Shown in pieces: positions 1 through 9,944 of a DNA stretch of 64,000 nucleotides. Source of the stretch: JBBRHH01 sp963788015 (lineage in GTDB: Bacteria; Planctomycetota; Phycisphaerae; Tepidisphaerales; Tepidisphaeraceae). Position numbers and translations under genes: made by a program. The notes under the pieces are model-generated. The model made no database searches. It saw only the letters and a program-made list of their open reading frames with translations, and was not told where the DNA came from. Numbering within the stretch: the stretch's first letter is position 1; each line of letters opens with the position of its first letter. The stretch lies in assembly GCA_963788015.1 (NCBI GenBank), contig CAWBEY010000002.1, positions 62,001-126,000 of the forward strand, written 5' to 3'.

Positions 1-593
1 TCGCGCCAGCCTGGCTTCGGGCATGGCGGTCATGCCGATCAAGTCGCCGCCCCACAGGCGGTGCATCAGGCTTTCGGCACGGGTTGAAAACGCGGGGCCT
101 TCCATGCAGACGTAGCAGCCGCGGTGGTGAATCTTGTGATCGCCCTGGGCGTTCGCGGCGGCTTCCAGCAGGATTTGACGCAACACCGGGCAAAAAGGTT
201 CCGCCAGCTCGACATGGACGGCCGAGCGATCAAAGAAGGTTCCGGGCGCTGGCTCGTCTTGTCGATGATCTGATCGGCGATGACCAGGTCGCGCGGGCGG
301 CATTCTTCCCGAAGGCTGCCCACCGCGCCGCTGGCGATGATGTGCGTCACGCCAAGCTGCTTCAATGCAAAGATGTTGGCGCGGTAGGGGACTTGGGTGG
401 GATTGAGCAAGTGGCCCGGGCCGTGGCGGGCCAGCACGAAGACTTCCAAACCTTCGAGCTGAATCTGCACGATGGCATCGCTGGGCGGGCCAAAGGGCGT
501 GTCAACAGCGTGACGCTGGCCATCTTGTTGTGCGTTTTGAAGCAGATCGCCCAGACCCGAGCCACCAATCAGCCCCACGCGAATGTCGCTCAT
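1..593 (-). CDS. mtnP: 5'-methylthioadenosine phosphorylase / purine nucleoside phosphorylase (partial, one frame break)
   Basis: Phosphorolytic cleavage of methylthioadenosine or a purine nucleoside, in the methionine salvage or purine pathway, in the cytosol. The N-terminus has the family start IGGSGLGDL, then ARHGPGHLLNP, PYRANIFALKQLGV and IASGAVGSL, the phosphate and base pocket blocks of the MTAP/PNP-2 family. The ATG at 593 gives MSDIRVGLIGGSG. The frame breaks near 240: upstream reads to KTSQRPEP, while the other frame continues with TFFDRSAVHVELAEPF, CYVCMEGPAFSTRAES and GMTAMPEARLA to the window edge. One missing base explains this. The family normally has about 270-290 residues, so roughly 80-90 lie outside the window. 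The choice between MTA and purine nucleoside as substrate is not settled by what is visible. Confidence 0.85.
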
Positions 594-634
594 GGCCAAC
601 AGTGTAGGTGCGGGAAATGGGTTCTCAAGACGAC

Positions 635-1144
635 TTAATAACCCGCGACGGCAAGTTCAAGTGCTCCGGTGAGCAGCCCGATAAAGGCCGTGAGCAAGGC
701 GGCGACGATCTGGCTGTCGGGAATGCCTTCTGGGTCGCGCAGCGCGCCAACCACGGTGAGGACGATGGCCGCCACCGCCAGAAGCACCGGGACGATTGCC
801 AGCGAAAGGGCGGCATTGAAGCCGACGCAGGCAAAGAGGAAGAGAGCAACGCCGACGAGGGTCGCTCCGATGGAGAGAGCGCCGCCGATCGCGGCGGCCG
901 AGAGGCGGGGATTGGGGGATAAGATCTGCGGGGGAGCGTCCATGCCCGGAAAGTATAAACGAATGAAGTGGGCGTAGTGGAAAGCGCTCAGGCGGCGATG
1001 GTTTTGGCAGGGGTGGGCTTGCGCCTCGGGAACGCGGAATTTCTGGCGGCAGAACTGGCAGGTGACCAATTTACCCCGCACCTCCTCGGGTACGGCCAAT
1101 ACCTTGCGGCAACGAAGATTCGGACATAAAAGTTGAACGGCCAT
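635..1144 (-). CDS. Zinc-ribbon membrane protein of unknown function
   Basis: A 169-residue protein. The first 40 residues form a zinc ribbon of the type seen in many planctomycete proteins, with cysteine pairs in CPNLRC and CQFC. A linker of about 35 residues follows. From about residue 80 there are three hydrophobic segments (IGGALSIGATLVGVALFLFA, ALSLAIVPVLLAVAAIVL, IVAALLTAFIGLLTGALEL), so the C-terminal half is in the membrane. Similar architectures (zinc ribbon plus small integral membrane domain) are common in planctomycetes and have no known activity. The ATG at 1144 is the only sensible start because it precedes the first cysteine by only six residues. It lies between the exporter downstream and the phosphorylase, all on the same strand. 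Confidence 0.6.
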   Translation of the reverse strand: MAVQLLCPNLRCRKVLAVPEEVRGKLVTCQFCRQKFRVPEAQAHPCQNHRRLSAFHYAHFIRLYFPGMDAPPQILSPNPRLSAAAIGGALSIGATLVGVALFLFACVGFNAALSLAIVPVLLAVAAIVLTVVGALRDPEGIPDSQIVAALLTAFIGLLTGALELAVAGY

Positions 1145-1222
1145 AATCGAGTCTCCGCCAAATTTATCGGCACCGGGCAGAGAAGACTTGAGTTGCGGTT
1201 TTTGGGCGGCACTTGCAAAAAC

Positions 1223-2631
1223 TCAGGGCGTTTTGGATTGGTGGAGCGGCCCATATCGCCGCAGGTCTGGCCATTTCAGGGCGGTGCAGGCGACGACCAC
1301 AAGCGTTCCGATGCCGCCGCCCACCACCGACGCCACCGCCCCAAAGGCGCGGGCGGTCAGGCCTGATTCCAGGCCGCCCAGCTCGTTGCTTGCCCCGATA
1401 AAGATGTTGTTCACGGCCGATACGCGCCGCGCATCTCGTCGGGCGTCAGCACCTGCACCAGCGTGTGACGAACCACGACTGAGACATTGTCAAAGGCGCC
1501 GATTATAAAGAGCATGGAAAACGAGACGCCGAAGCTGGTGGACAGGCCAAAGACAACGGTGGCCGCCCCAAAGCCGGCCACGGCCAGGAGCATCGTCCGG
1601 CCGGCGTGCTTCATTGGCGGTAAATGGGCGATCAACATCGCCATGGCCAGCGCTCCAATCGCCTCGGCCGCCCGCAGCCAGCCGTAACCCACCGCCCCCA
1701 CGTGCAGGCGATCCTTCGCGAACAACGGCAGCAGGTAGACTGCCCCTCCAAGCAGCACCGCGAACAGATCAAGCGTCATCGTCGCCAGGATGATGCGGGT
1801 GTTGCGCACGAAGTGAATGCCGGCCATCAGGCGCTGCAGGATCGGGGTGTCGGTATCCGCATTTGTCCGCCCCTCCCTCACCTGCTTCACCAGCAGCATC
1901 GACGCGGCGAAAGCGATGCCGCAAATGGCGTCCACGAGGTAGGCGATGCGGACCGAATGAAAATGGATCAGGCTCTGGGCGATCACGAGCCCGCCCAGGG
2001 CCGGACCGGCCATGGACGCAACCTGAAAGATGCTGGAATTCCAGGTGACGGCGTTGGTGAACACGGCAGGGGGGACGATCATCGGCAAGAGCGACGAGCG
2101 CGCCGGCCGGCCCAGGATCAGGAAGCAACTGGAGAAGAACAGGATGGCGTAGATCCACGGAATGGCCCGCCGCTCATAAGGCAAAAGCGCCAGCCCGATG
2201 GCGCAAATGGCCGCTAATAGTTCACTGGCGGCGATTACGCGGCGGCGGTCGAAAACGTCCGCGATGACGCCGGCCGGCAGCGCCAGCACGATCAGCGGCA
2301 ACGCCTGGATGCCGGCCAGGATGCCCAGCGCCAGCGTCCCGTCGCGCGTGGATTTGGCACCCATGAGATCAAAAACCTCCCACGCCAGGGCGGCCGCCGC
2401 AATCTGGTTTCCGATCACCGCCAGCATCCAGCCGGCTGAATAGATGCGGTAATCGCGATAGCGCAGGGCGGCATAAGGATCATGGCGAAGCAGGCCCGTT
2501 TGCAAGTTGGCATCTAATTCGCCCTGAGCGGGCGAGGCCGACGCGGGCCGTTCTGGATCGGGCGATTCGTAGGCGGGATTGTCGTTGGTTGGGTCGGGAG
2601 AAGGTGGCGCGGTCATTTCTCCAACGTTCAT
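1223..2631 (-). CDS. MFS transporter, enterobactin-exporter (EntS/MFS_3) type, one frame break
   Basis: A 12-helix major facilitator of the MFS_3 group, which exports siderophores or small drugs through the inner membrane by proton antiport. A hydrophilic N-terminal tail of about 60 residues precedes DPYAALRYRDYRIYSAGWML, the typical entry to helix 1. Family blocks include GVIADVFDRRRVI (loop 2-3), FSSCFLILGRPARSSLLP and NAVTWNSSIFQVASMAGPALGGL. The frame breaks near 1429 after DEMRG; the other frame continues VSAVNNIFIGASNELGGLESGLTARAFG to the stop at 1223, which is the expected last helix pair, so one base is missing. The substrate cannot be read from sequence. The start is uncertain: a TTG at 2655 and ATGs at 2631 and 2616 are all possible. 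Confidence 0.85.
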
Positions 2632-2672
2632 AGGGCCGGGCAGGGCGGTGGGCAAGGCTCAAAGAACCCACA

Positions 2673-3125
2673 CTATGCGGCGGCCTGGTGCGACTGATCC
2701 TTGCGCAGGAAGTTCAGCGCCTGCCTCCTGAGTTGCTCCAGGCCAAAGCCTTTGCCCGTGAGCGCATCAAGGGCGGCCGACGGCGGCTTGCCGTTCATGT
2801 ACCCCTGAAAAGCCAGTACCAGCGCTTCTTCTTCATATTGCGCCGACAGCGGCGCGGCCCCTTCGGGAAAGCCGTGTGCAACGGCCCAAAGCGTCGGACT
2901 GTGGGGCAGGCCAAATAGCTCGCACAGCCAGGTATGGAGGATTTCGTGCTCGCGGCACATGGCTGAAACATCCTGGCCATAGCCCAGTTCAGTCGCGGAA
3001 TTTTTCTGGTCACTCTCGCCGTTTGGATACGCAGGCACTTTGGTCCCGTCCCGGAAGATCGTCTCGGTATAGCCACGAGCCAGGTCGGCACGGACTGTGC
3101 AGTTTTTGAAGAGGTAAAACTTCAA
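2673..3125 (-). CDS. Hypothetical protein with HEILH zinc-site-like motif
   Basis: 150 residues, not recognised as a named family. It begins with a short beta-like segment (KFYLFKNCTVRADLARGY), has a polar middle and then REHEILHTWLCELFGLPHSP, in which HEILH matches the HExxH zinc-protease pattern. A downstream EEEALVLAFQGYMNG could supply a third ligand, but none is certain. The C-terminus (GLEQLRRQALNFLRKDQ) is helical. No signal peptide or membrane segment is seen. The start is a TTG at 3125; no in-frame ATG lies near it, which is a weakness. It sits between an MFS exporter and metF on the same strand with gaps of 41 and 93 bases. A cytosolic peptidase-like fold is possible but unproven. 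Confidence 0.45.
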   Translation of the reverse strand: MKFYLFKNCTVRADLARGYTETIFRDGTKVPAYPNGESDQKNSATELGYGQDVSAMCREHEILHTWLCELFGLPHSPTLWAVAHGFPEGAAPLSAQYEEEALVLAFQGYMNGKPPSAALDALTGKGFGLEQLRRQALNFLRKDQSHQAAA

Positions 3126-3218
3126 TATTCGCTCGCTTGGTTAATGTCGGCATTGTGCGCAGCGCACGCTGTTTCATCGACCACGTTTAGGGCGACGTTG
3201 AAGAGATACCTCCAACGA

Positions 3219-4094
3219 TTACGCGGCGTGTTTTACGTTCAGGGCTTTGACGATCTCCACCGTCGCCTTGCTCTTGTTGAGCGTGTAAAAGTGCAGCCCG
3301 TCAACGCCGTTGGCGAGCAGATCGCGGCATTGCTCGACGGCGTGCTGAATGCCGGCCGCGTAGACTGCTTCCGGGTCGCTCTCGAGCGCCTCCAGCTTCA
3401 GCAGCAGGGGATGCGGGATCTTCGCGCCACACATCGAGATAAATCGCTTGATCTGCGCCACATTTCCAATCGGCATGATGCCGGCCACCAGCGGCGCTTT
3501 AATCCCCATCGCACGGGCGGCATCGCGCCATTTGTAAAATTCGGCGTTGTCAAAGAACAACTGGGTGATAACAAAATTGCCGCCCGCGTCCACCTTCTGT
3601 TTCAGGTGTTCCATGTCGCGCACCTTGTTCAGGCACTGCGGATGGCCTTCGGGATAACCGGCCACGCCGATGCAGAAATCGTGGCGCTGGCGGATGAAGG
3701 CGGCCAGTTCATTGGCGTAACCAAAACCGCCCACAGTGGGGACAAAGTGGCTTTGCCCTGCAGGGGGGTCGCCGCGCAGAGAAAGCACGTTGCAGATCCC
3801 GGCGTCCCAAAGCTGATCGAGAATCTGCCCAATTTCCTCGGCCGTATGACCCACGCAAGTCAGGTGCGCCATCGCGCGAATCTTCAAATCATTCTGAATG
3901 CGCGAAACCAGCTCAACCGTCTTCTCCCGCGTGCTCCCGCCAGCGCCATAGGTGACCGATACGTAGCTGGGCTTGAGCGGATGAAGCTCATCAATGGTGC
4001 GATAAAGCGACGTAAATCCCTGCTCGGTCTTGGGCGGGAAGAACTCAAAAGAGATGGTCGGCAGGCCCAGGCCCAGCAGTCGATCGATGCGCAT
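3219..4094 (-). CDS. metF: 5,10-methylenetetrahydrofolate reductase
   Basis: Reduces 5,10-methylene-THF to 5-methyl-THF with FAD, supplying the methyl group for methionine synthesis in the cytosol. The 291-residue protein has the bacterial length without a regulatory domain. Visible family blocks are SFEFFPPK (catalytic Glu at residue 17), VTYGAGGST (about 47-54), HLTCVG, LRGDPP (106-111), GYPEGHP (147-152), ITQLFFD (about 176-182) and a C-terminal LHFYTLNKS. The ATG at 4094 is followed by MRIDRLLGLGLPTISFEFF, a standard start. Upstream on the same strand is a hairpin with a T-run about 90 bases before the start, described separately, that suggests leader-mediated control. The nearest upstream gene is divergent, so the promoter must lie in the 4100-4390 region. 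Confidence 0.95.
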   Translation of the reverse strand: MRIDRLLGLGLPTISFEFFPPKTEQGFTSLYRTIDELHPLKPSYVSVTYGAGGSTREKTVELVSRIQNDLKIRAMAHLTCVGHTAEEIGQILDQLWDAGICNVLSLRGDPPAGQSHFVPTVGGFGYANELAAFIRQRHDFCIGVAGYPEGHPQCLNKVRDMEHLKQKVDAGGNFVITQLFFDNAEFYKWRDAARAMGIKAPLVAGIMPIGNVAQIKRFISMCGAKIPHPLLLKLEALESDPEAVYAAGIQHAVEQCRDLLANGVDGLHFYTLNKSKATVEIVKALNVKHAA

Positions 4095-4182
4095 GCGATT
4101 TCCTTATGGTGGTGAATCGTATTCGCCTTATCGGCAAAGGCCAAGCGAGCCTGGCATGGCGGCCGGGCTGTGCGCAGCAAAA

Positions 4183-4214
4183 AGAGACCGGTGCTCGCCG
4201 AAACACCGGTCTCT
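4183..4214 (-). terminator. Intrinsic terminator-like hairpin in the metF leader
   Basis: On the minus strand an 11-bp perfect stem (AGAGACCGGTG paired with CACCGGTCTCT) with a 10-base loop runs directly into five T residues. It lies upstream of metF but downstream of any metF promoter, so it would act as an attenuator. A GGTCTC (4249-4244) can pair with the first arm of the hairpin, and an AGGCTG/CAGCCT helix (4221-4257) surrounds it. Alternative pairing of this type is typical of riboswitches or attenuators. No known riboswitch consensus was matched by eye. Confidence 0.55.
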
Positions 4215-4396
4215 AAATTCAGGCTGCCCGGACTCAAGGCCCGGAGACCCACAGCCTTATTGCCTATATCGGCCCGCCAGCGTGCATGCATTAACAGATT
4301 TGTGCCGGAATCGCAGATCGACGGCCATGTGCACTGGTCTCCAGACCCGCTTCCACCAAACGAAGCCCATGTTTGCACCGATGAGGGAATAGGTCC

Positions 4397-5394
4397 ATGG
4401 AAGATTCCCCGCCGCCAGCATTTCCAGCGCGTTCCATTCGCTCCACGCTCGTGCGGCGATGGCTGCTTTTGCTGGTCATCCTTGCACCCGGCGTCTTCGT
4501 GGCGGCGGCCTGCGGGGCAACCGTCGTGCTGGAACGAAGCCATGCCTCGTCGGCCGTGCAGATCTCCATCCTGATCCTGTTCGGCACCATCCTGGCGCTG
4601 GTCGTCACCGGCACCATCGTGCGCCACGTCGATCACTGGCGCATGCCGCTGCGGGCGTTGATCGCGCAGCCTGGAGGACATCAACAACCATGGCGCTCCG
4701 ATCGACGGCCTGCTGGACGTTGGCGGGGCGGCCAAGCCGCTGGCGGCGATGGTGCATGAACTACTCAAGGAACTGAAACGAAAAAAGCTGCTCGTGGCCC
4801 GCATGGAAAGTGACGTGCGCCAGCGCGTGGCCCAGCGCACCGATGCACTGGAACGCGAACTGGGCAGCATGCCGCCAGCAGGCCAACAAAGACCCGCTGA
4901 CTGGACTCCACAATCGCCGCATGCTGTCGCAATGCCTGCAAACGCTCCTTGAACGCGGCGGCGAAACCGGCACCGATGTCTGCGTCCTCACCGCCGACCT
5001 GGACAACTTCAAGCTGCTCAACGACACCCTCGGCCACCCGGCAGGCGATGATTTGCTCAAGGCCGTCGGCCAGATCATTCGCTCCACCATCCGTCCGACC
5101 GATCTGGCGTTCCGCTGCGGCGGCGACGAATTTGTCGTCCTGATGCCCGACGCCGGCCCGGAAGCAGGCCACAATCTCGCCCACCGCGTGGCCTCACTGG
5201 TGGATGCCCTCGGTAAAGGTCTGCGACTGTCGAAGCCGGTGGGCCTGTCGGTTGGCGTGACCAGCGCCTCCCAACTCCGCTCCCCCGACGTCGAGCGCCT
5301 CCTCGGGCAGGCCGATCAGCGTTTGTATGCGGCCAAGCGAGAACGCAAAGGCGGATTGAAAGCGTCGACAGCGCGCGTTGGGGCCGCGGGTTAA
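4397..5394 (+). CDS. Membrane-anchored diguanylate cyclase (GGDEF), two frame breaks
   Basis: Makes cyclic di-GMP from two GTP at the inner membrane. The N-terminal part has two hydrophobic segments (RRWLLLLVILAPGVFVAAACG and ISILILFGTILALVVTGTIV) around a very short loop, then a helical linker with LLKELKRKKLLVARMESDV. The GGDEF domain begins DPLTGLHNRRML, has DLDNFKLLNDTLGHPAGDDLL, and the active-site GGDEF is intact at 5119-5133. RPTD lies five residues before it and fits the inhibitory I-site. The frame changes twice, near 4670 (an extra C) and near 4872, and conserved sequence continues on each side, so these are likely read errors. The stop overlaps the stop of the convergent gene by three bases. 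There is no sensory domain to suggest the input. Confidence 0.85.
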
Positions 5395-7076
5395 TTCAAC
5401 GAGAAGATTTCCCCATCTTCAAACCGAAGCACGCTCGCCGGCGCTTGCCGCTGTTTTGCCAAGTCAGACTCCAGTTGCCGCTGGGAGGGTACGAACCGTT
5501 TATCGCCGTGGTCAAAGTAAACCACCCGGCCCGCGGTGCCGCTCAACTCCTGCACCATTTGTGCAAGCTGCTCTCGATAAGAGCGATTGGGCTTGCCCGT
5601 CCAGAAGATGATCCGCGCGGGCACGCTTTTGGTCACGCGCCCTGTCAGAAAATAAACCGCGTCTGGCGCGTTGGTGTAGACAACCGCATCCGGCGGCAGC
5701 GTCCGCAACGCGGCGATAGTCCTCGAGCTTTGCCAGTTCACCCCCGCATAGCCCCGGCCCGCTTCGCGCCAGTGCCCCGCCAAAACCCGGCCGCGCTGCG
5801 CGTCCAAAATAATCAGTGCTGCGACAGCCAGGAGGATAACGCCGCGCACCGCCCGGCCGCTCCCGATCCACCGCTTCCACATCGCGGCCCCCACCAGAAT
5901 CACGGCCGGTACATAAACCGCCGAGAAGATTCGATCGTCCATGGGAGTTGCAAAGTCCACGAAGCTGAGCGAGACCAGGAGGAACAGCAGGTAGCCGATG
6001 CAGAAGATAAATAGGGCGGCCAGCAGATACCCGCCCGGCCTCTTTTCAATCGACGCCTTCAAAGCTCGCCAGCGGGAAATCGATCGCGTGCGCCAGGCAA
6101 GGCAGATCAGCGAAGCGACCACACAAATCACCAGCACGTATGACAGAACCACAAACAGCATCTGCTTGCCCGTGAGGGGCTGGGTGTGATCGGTGGGCCG
6201 CTCCACCGGAAAGATCCAGCCGGTAAAGGTTCCGATAGCACTTCGAAGCTGCGGCTTGGTGATGGGGTGCCACTGCATCGACCGGCCAGTGGCCGCGCCG
6301 TGCGTGCGGTTGTACAGAAGCCATCCAACCAACGGACCTGTGCTCACGAGGGTGAACAAGATGCAATCCACAATCACGCTTCCAGCTCTTGTGCGCCCCC
6401 CAGCTTGATCGGTCCCACGAAAAAGCACGATGGCCACCAGCCCCACCGGAACCAGCGCCATCCCGACATAGCGTGTCATCCCCGCAATCGCCAGCCAGGC
6501 CGCCGCTGCGATCAGCGTGCTGCGGCTGCCATCGCGCAGCGCCCTGGCCAGCAGCACAAGCCCCAGGAACATAAACACATTGCACACCGGCTCCGACAGC
6601 GTCATGGAGTAAACATTGAGCAGATTGGGAGACGCCACCAGCAGCATCGCGACCAGAAGCGTGGCCAGCACCGAGCGGGTCACGTGAAAAAAAGCTCCCG
6701 CCCCCAAAATCACAAGAGCCGCCAACGCGGCCGCGTCGACCATCGCCGCAAATTGAGTGGGACTCTGATGAAACGCCCTCGCCGTCGACAGGAGAAGCGG
6801 ATACGCAGGCGGAAACCACACCAGCCGATCCACGACCCCCTCGGTGGGACGAAACGCCTGCAGCCCCCTGGATTGCGCAACATGCTCGGCCGCGCTGAGG
6901 TAGATCACCGAATCATACGTCACCCCCGCCCCGCGCGGCGTCTCATAGCGCACGACAAAAACAGCGGCCACCCCGGCCAATACTAGAATCAGAGTCACCA
7001 GCCCTACCTGGATGGCGGGAGTGCGCGGATGAATCGTCTCGGGAGTTGGCATCGTGAATAAGCTCGCGCGCGGCAT
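5391..7076 (-). CDS. GT-C-type multi-spanning membrane glycosyltransferase-like protein
   Basis: 561 residues with about ten to eleven hydrophobic segments, the first at residues 24-45. After it comes a short periplasmic stretch with TYDSVIYLSAAEHVAQSRGL, in the position where the ArnT/PMT-like GT-C family carries its acidic catalytic loop (here an Asp in YDSVIY). Later features are WFPPAYPLLLS and a soluble C-terminal domain of about 120 residues (INWQ-like region, VVYTNAPDAVYFLTGR, IIFWTGKP). Such proteins move sugars from polyprenyl-phosphate carriers onto lipids or proteins, but the donor and acceptor cannot be inferred. The start is ATG 7076; ATG 7052 (MPTPETIHP) is also possible. The 3' end overlaps the convergent diguanylate cyclase by three bases. 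Confidence 0.65.
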   Translation of the reverse strand: MPRASLFTMPTPETIHPRTPAIQVGLVTLILVLAGVAAVFVVRYETPRGAGVTYDSVIYLSAAEHVAQSRGLQAFRPTEGVVDRLVWFPPAYPLLLSTARAFHQSPTQFAAMVDAAALAALVILGAGAFFHVTRSVLATLLVAMLLVASPNLLNVYSMTLSEPVCNVFMFLGLVLLARALRDGSRSTLIAAAAWLAIAGMTRYVGMALVPVGLVAIVLFRGTDQAGGRTRAGSVIVDCILFTLVSTGPLVGWLLYNRTHGAATGRSMQWHPITKPQLRSAIGTFTGWIFPVERPTDHTQPLTGKQMLFVVLSYVLVICVVASLICLAWRTRSISRWRALKASIEKRPGGYLLAALFIFCIGYLLFLLVSLSFVDFATPMDDRIFSAVYVPAVILVGAAMWKRWIGSGRAVRGVILLAVAALIILDAQRGRVLAGHWREAGRGYAGVNWQSSRTIAALRTLPPDAVVYTNAPDAVYFLTGRVTKSVPARIIFWTGKPNRSYREQLAQMVQELSGTAGRVVYFDHGDKRFVPSQRQLESDLAKQRQAPASVLRFEDGEIFSLN

Positions 7077-7127
7077 GATCGGCCAGTATCGCCGCGGCTG
7101 TCAAGCGTTTCCGTTGGCGGGTCGGCG

Positions 7128-9866
7128 TTATGGCTGCCTGGGTGGATCGTCCACGAAAACGTCATTGGGGCGGGCAAGCCACAACGGGCGCACGACGTCG
7201 ACGAAGCGGTTACGCGACAGGGCCGCGTTGGCGACGTTGGGGCCAAGCTGAATGCCAACTGCCGAGTGCTCGATTGTATTTTGGTCGAAGACGACGTCGC
7301 GAAACAGGCCTGCGCCAGGGCGAGGACCTGGGGGCGAGTCGCCGGACCAGGGCTGGACCACGAGCCGCTGGCCGTAGCGGAGGGTGTTGCCTCTTGCGGT
7401 AAAGGCGAGTGTGGTGGGGACGGGGCGGGCGACGATTTCGTCGGCGTAGAGGGGCATTTTGTGGTCCGGGTATTGGAGCGCTGCGGACTTGGTGATGCGC
7501 AGGCGCCAAGAGTCCAGGCCTGTGTAGCCGAAGGGGGAATTTGCCTCGGCGTTCGGCCCGTGCATGCCGATGCCGGGGTGGAAGCTTTGGGCGTAGCTGA
7601 TGCGGTTGTCGAAGAACTTCACGAACCACCCCATCTGACCCCAGAGGCCCTGGGTGCGGTCGGCGGTGCATGAATCGACGGTGTAGTCGTAGAACGCGCC
7701 GTACATCTGCGCGAACGCGCTGGCGTCGGTGCTGCGGCAGGCGTAGAGGGTCATCTCACGCATCAGCGACCAGACGCCAACCACGCTGGTTTCGTCGGGC
7801 TTGACGTCCCAGGGTCGATCGAGCGTGGCGTGGTCGGTTGTGTTGGAAGTGATGACGCGGTATTGGCCGGCGCCCTTGCCATCGATGATGAGGGCGGCCA
7901 TGCCAACCAGCTCCTGCGGAATCCAGTCGGCGTCCTTGGCGGTAAACGCGGCAGCCTCGATCAAAGACAACCCGCCGATCCACGCGCACGTCCCGACATC
8001 CGCGCGGTCGTGCCGGGGCACGATCTCCATGTACATTTTACACGGCGTCGTATCTGGCGGGTTGGGGAACGGCTTATCAAGGAAAATGGTGTCGGCCGTG
8101 TTATCGACGATTTTGCACGAGCGGCCGCCGCCGCTTCCCCCCTGAAACGCCCTGATGCGAGCGGTGCCGCCCCGGAAGGAGCCGGGCGTCCAGCCAGTGG
8201 TGAACCCGTCGAGGGTGGGACGATCGGCCGCAAAGCGCAGGAAAGGCTTGCCGTCGCGGGTTCCGACTTCGGCCGGCGTGCCCCAGTATTGTGCGGCCGG
8301 TCGGGCGGTGGGGAGGGAGCTGATGTCAAGCGTCATCGCCTCGCGCTCGCCGCGGGTGAAGTTGTAGGAGAGATTGTGGGCCGAGTAGACGCGCTGCATG
8401 CCGATCCAGCCCCACCCCCAACTGGAGGAGGCGTGGATGTCGTTGTCTTCGCAGACGACGTCGATGGCTCCGCCGCCCAGGTTGGTCCAGCAGTAACCCA
8501 TATGGTTGGCGAACGAATTGCGGACAATCCGGCCATTGTTGAGGTTTGTGAAGATCTGGTCGGCCCCCTCGAACGAGCAATCGCTGATCTCAGTGTTCCT
8601 GCCGTCCTGCAACTGCGCATTCTTCATCCCGAGCCAGTATCGCTTGATGAGGGCCGGGTTCTCCATCACCGTCTTCTGCTCCTCGGGCCGGCCGGCCAGG
8701 AGCAAGTGCTGGAAGAGCAGGTGCCGAAGGAAGATGTTGCCCCCCTGACCCCACGGGCGGATTCGTCCGGTTGCTTCGGGCGGGATGGCATTGGCGGTGT
8801 TTAGCTCCATCTGCACGTCAAGGAGGATGGTCTCGACGCGCCGGGCCGTCAGGGTGAGATTTTCCAGGCCGCACTCAGCGCCGACAAGCACCGCCGCTTT
8901 TAGAAAATCCTTTTCGTCCTTGGGCGGTGTGAGCGGCCATTTCAGGATCGTGGCGTCGCGCTCCTCACCGCGCATGGTGGTGGCGCCGGCACAAGGAGCC
9001 AATCGGTGAGGCGGTAGGTGCCCCATGCGAAGTAAACGACGCCGCCGCCGTTCTTGTCCGCATCGGCCAGGGCGTCGCGGATGGCCTGAGTGTCGTCGGT
9101 AACGTCGTCCCCCTTGGCGCCAAAGTCGCGGACGTTGAATATTTTCTCAGGCCAGTGGAGGGGCTCTTTAATTTCCACCAACAGCGGATCGCTCCACGCC
9201 GCAGGCCCGCCCTTGCCATTGTGCACCAACAGGTTGTACTCGCCGATGCGCAGGTCTTTCGGGAGCTGCGCAAGGATCGAGTACGGTTCGGGTTTGACGA
9301 TGGTCAACGCAACCGCCGAACCGCCCGCCCTGGGGCGAAGGACCACTTGCGGGCGCGGCTCAGCTTCGCCCCGGATCGCAAAGTTCTTGCCTACGACCTG
9401 CACCTGCGCCAGGCGGCAGAACGTTAGCCGCAAGGCCGGGCTGAAGAGTCGTGGGCTGCGCGAACCAGATTTGTGGCCGGTTGAGGACCGTAACCGCACC
9501 CGAGGCCCCGCCCGCTCGGACTTGCGCCGCGAAAACGCCCGGCTGGAGCGTCGCCGGCAGCACAAACTTGACCGAATTATCCGTCGGTTGCAGCGGTTTG
9601 GCCGTTGATGCGTCACCGGGCGCTGCTATCGCCGGCGTGGCCGTCTGACCCGGATCGGTGTCAGGCAATCGCCACAGCACAACGCTATCAACACCGGCGA
9701 GGTTGCCTCCATACAACAACGCGGTGTCACCCGGCGAGATGCGCTCAGGCGCTCGGAACACGATCGGCGCCTCTCCCGCATCAGCACCATCGCACGCACA
9801 GAGCCCAACCATCCAGACGAGCGCTAGCAGCGCCAGATGGCCCACGCCATTCCCATTCGACAGCAC
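7128..9866 (-). CDS. Secreted pectate-lyase-3-fold (beta-helix) protein, two frame breaks
   Basis: An exported protein of about 910 residues. A GTG start at 9866 is followed by a hydrophobic signal segment (LALLALVWMVGLCACDG) with a possible lipobox-like LCAC. An Ig/IPT-like domain (PERISPGDTALLYGGNLAGVD) leads to VRDFGAKGDDVTDDTQAIRDAL, the signature of the Pectate_lyase_3/rhamnogalacturonase-epimerase beta-helix family. The rest contains repeated short beta-helix turns such as GRNTEISDCSFEGADQIF and GGGAIDVVCEDNDIH. The reading frame changes near 9418 and near 8990, each time with recognisable sequence continuing. Extracellular polysaccharide binding or cleavage is likely, but catalytic residues and substrate cannot be identified. 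The 5' neighbour is the HU gene on the same strand. Confidence 0.75.
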
Positions 9867-9944
9867 GATGCGCCTCCTTCGAAAACCGAGGTTGTTCGAG
9901 AATGGCGTCCAGGACTTTGGGCACTTACACCTGCTTGATAAGAA

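Noticed and set aside
4215..4396. c-di-GMP riboswitch upstream of the diguanylate cyclase
   Set aside because: The GEMM consensus blocks are absent on the plus strand; the structure faces metF on the minus strand instead.
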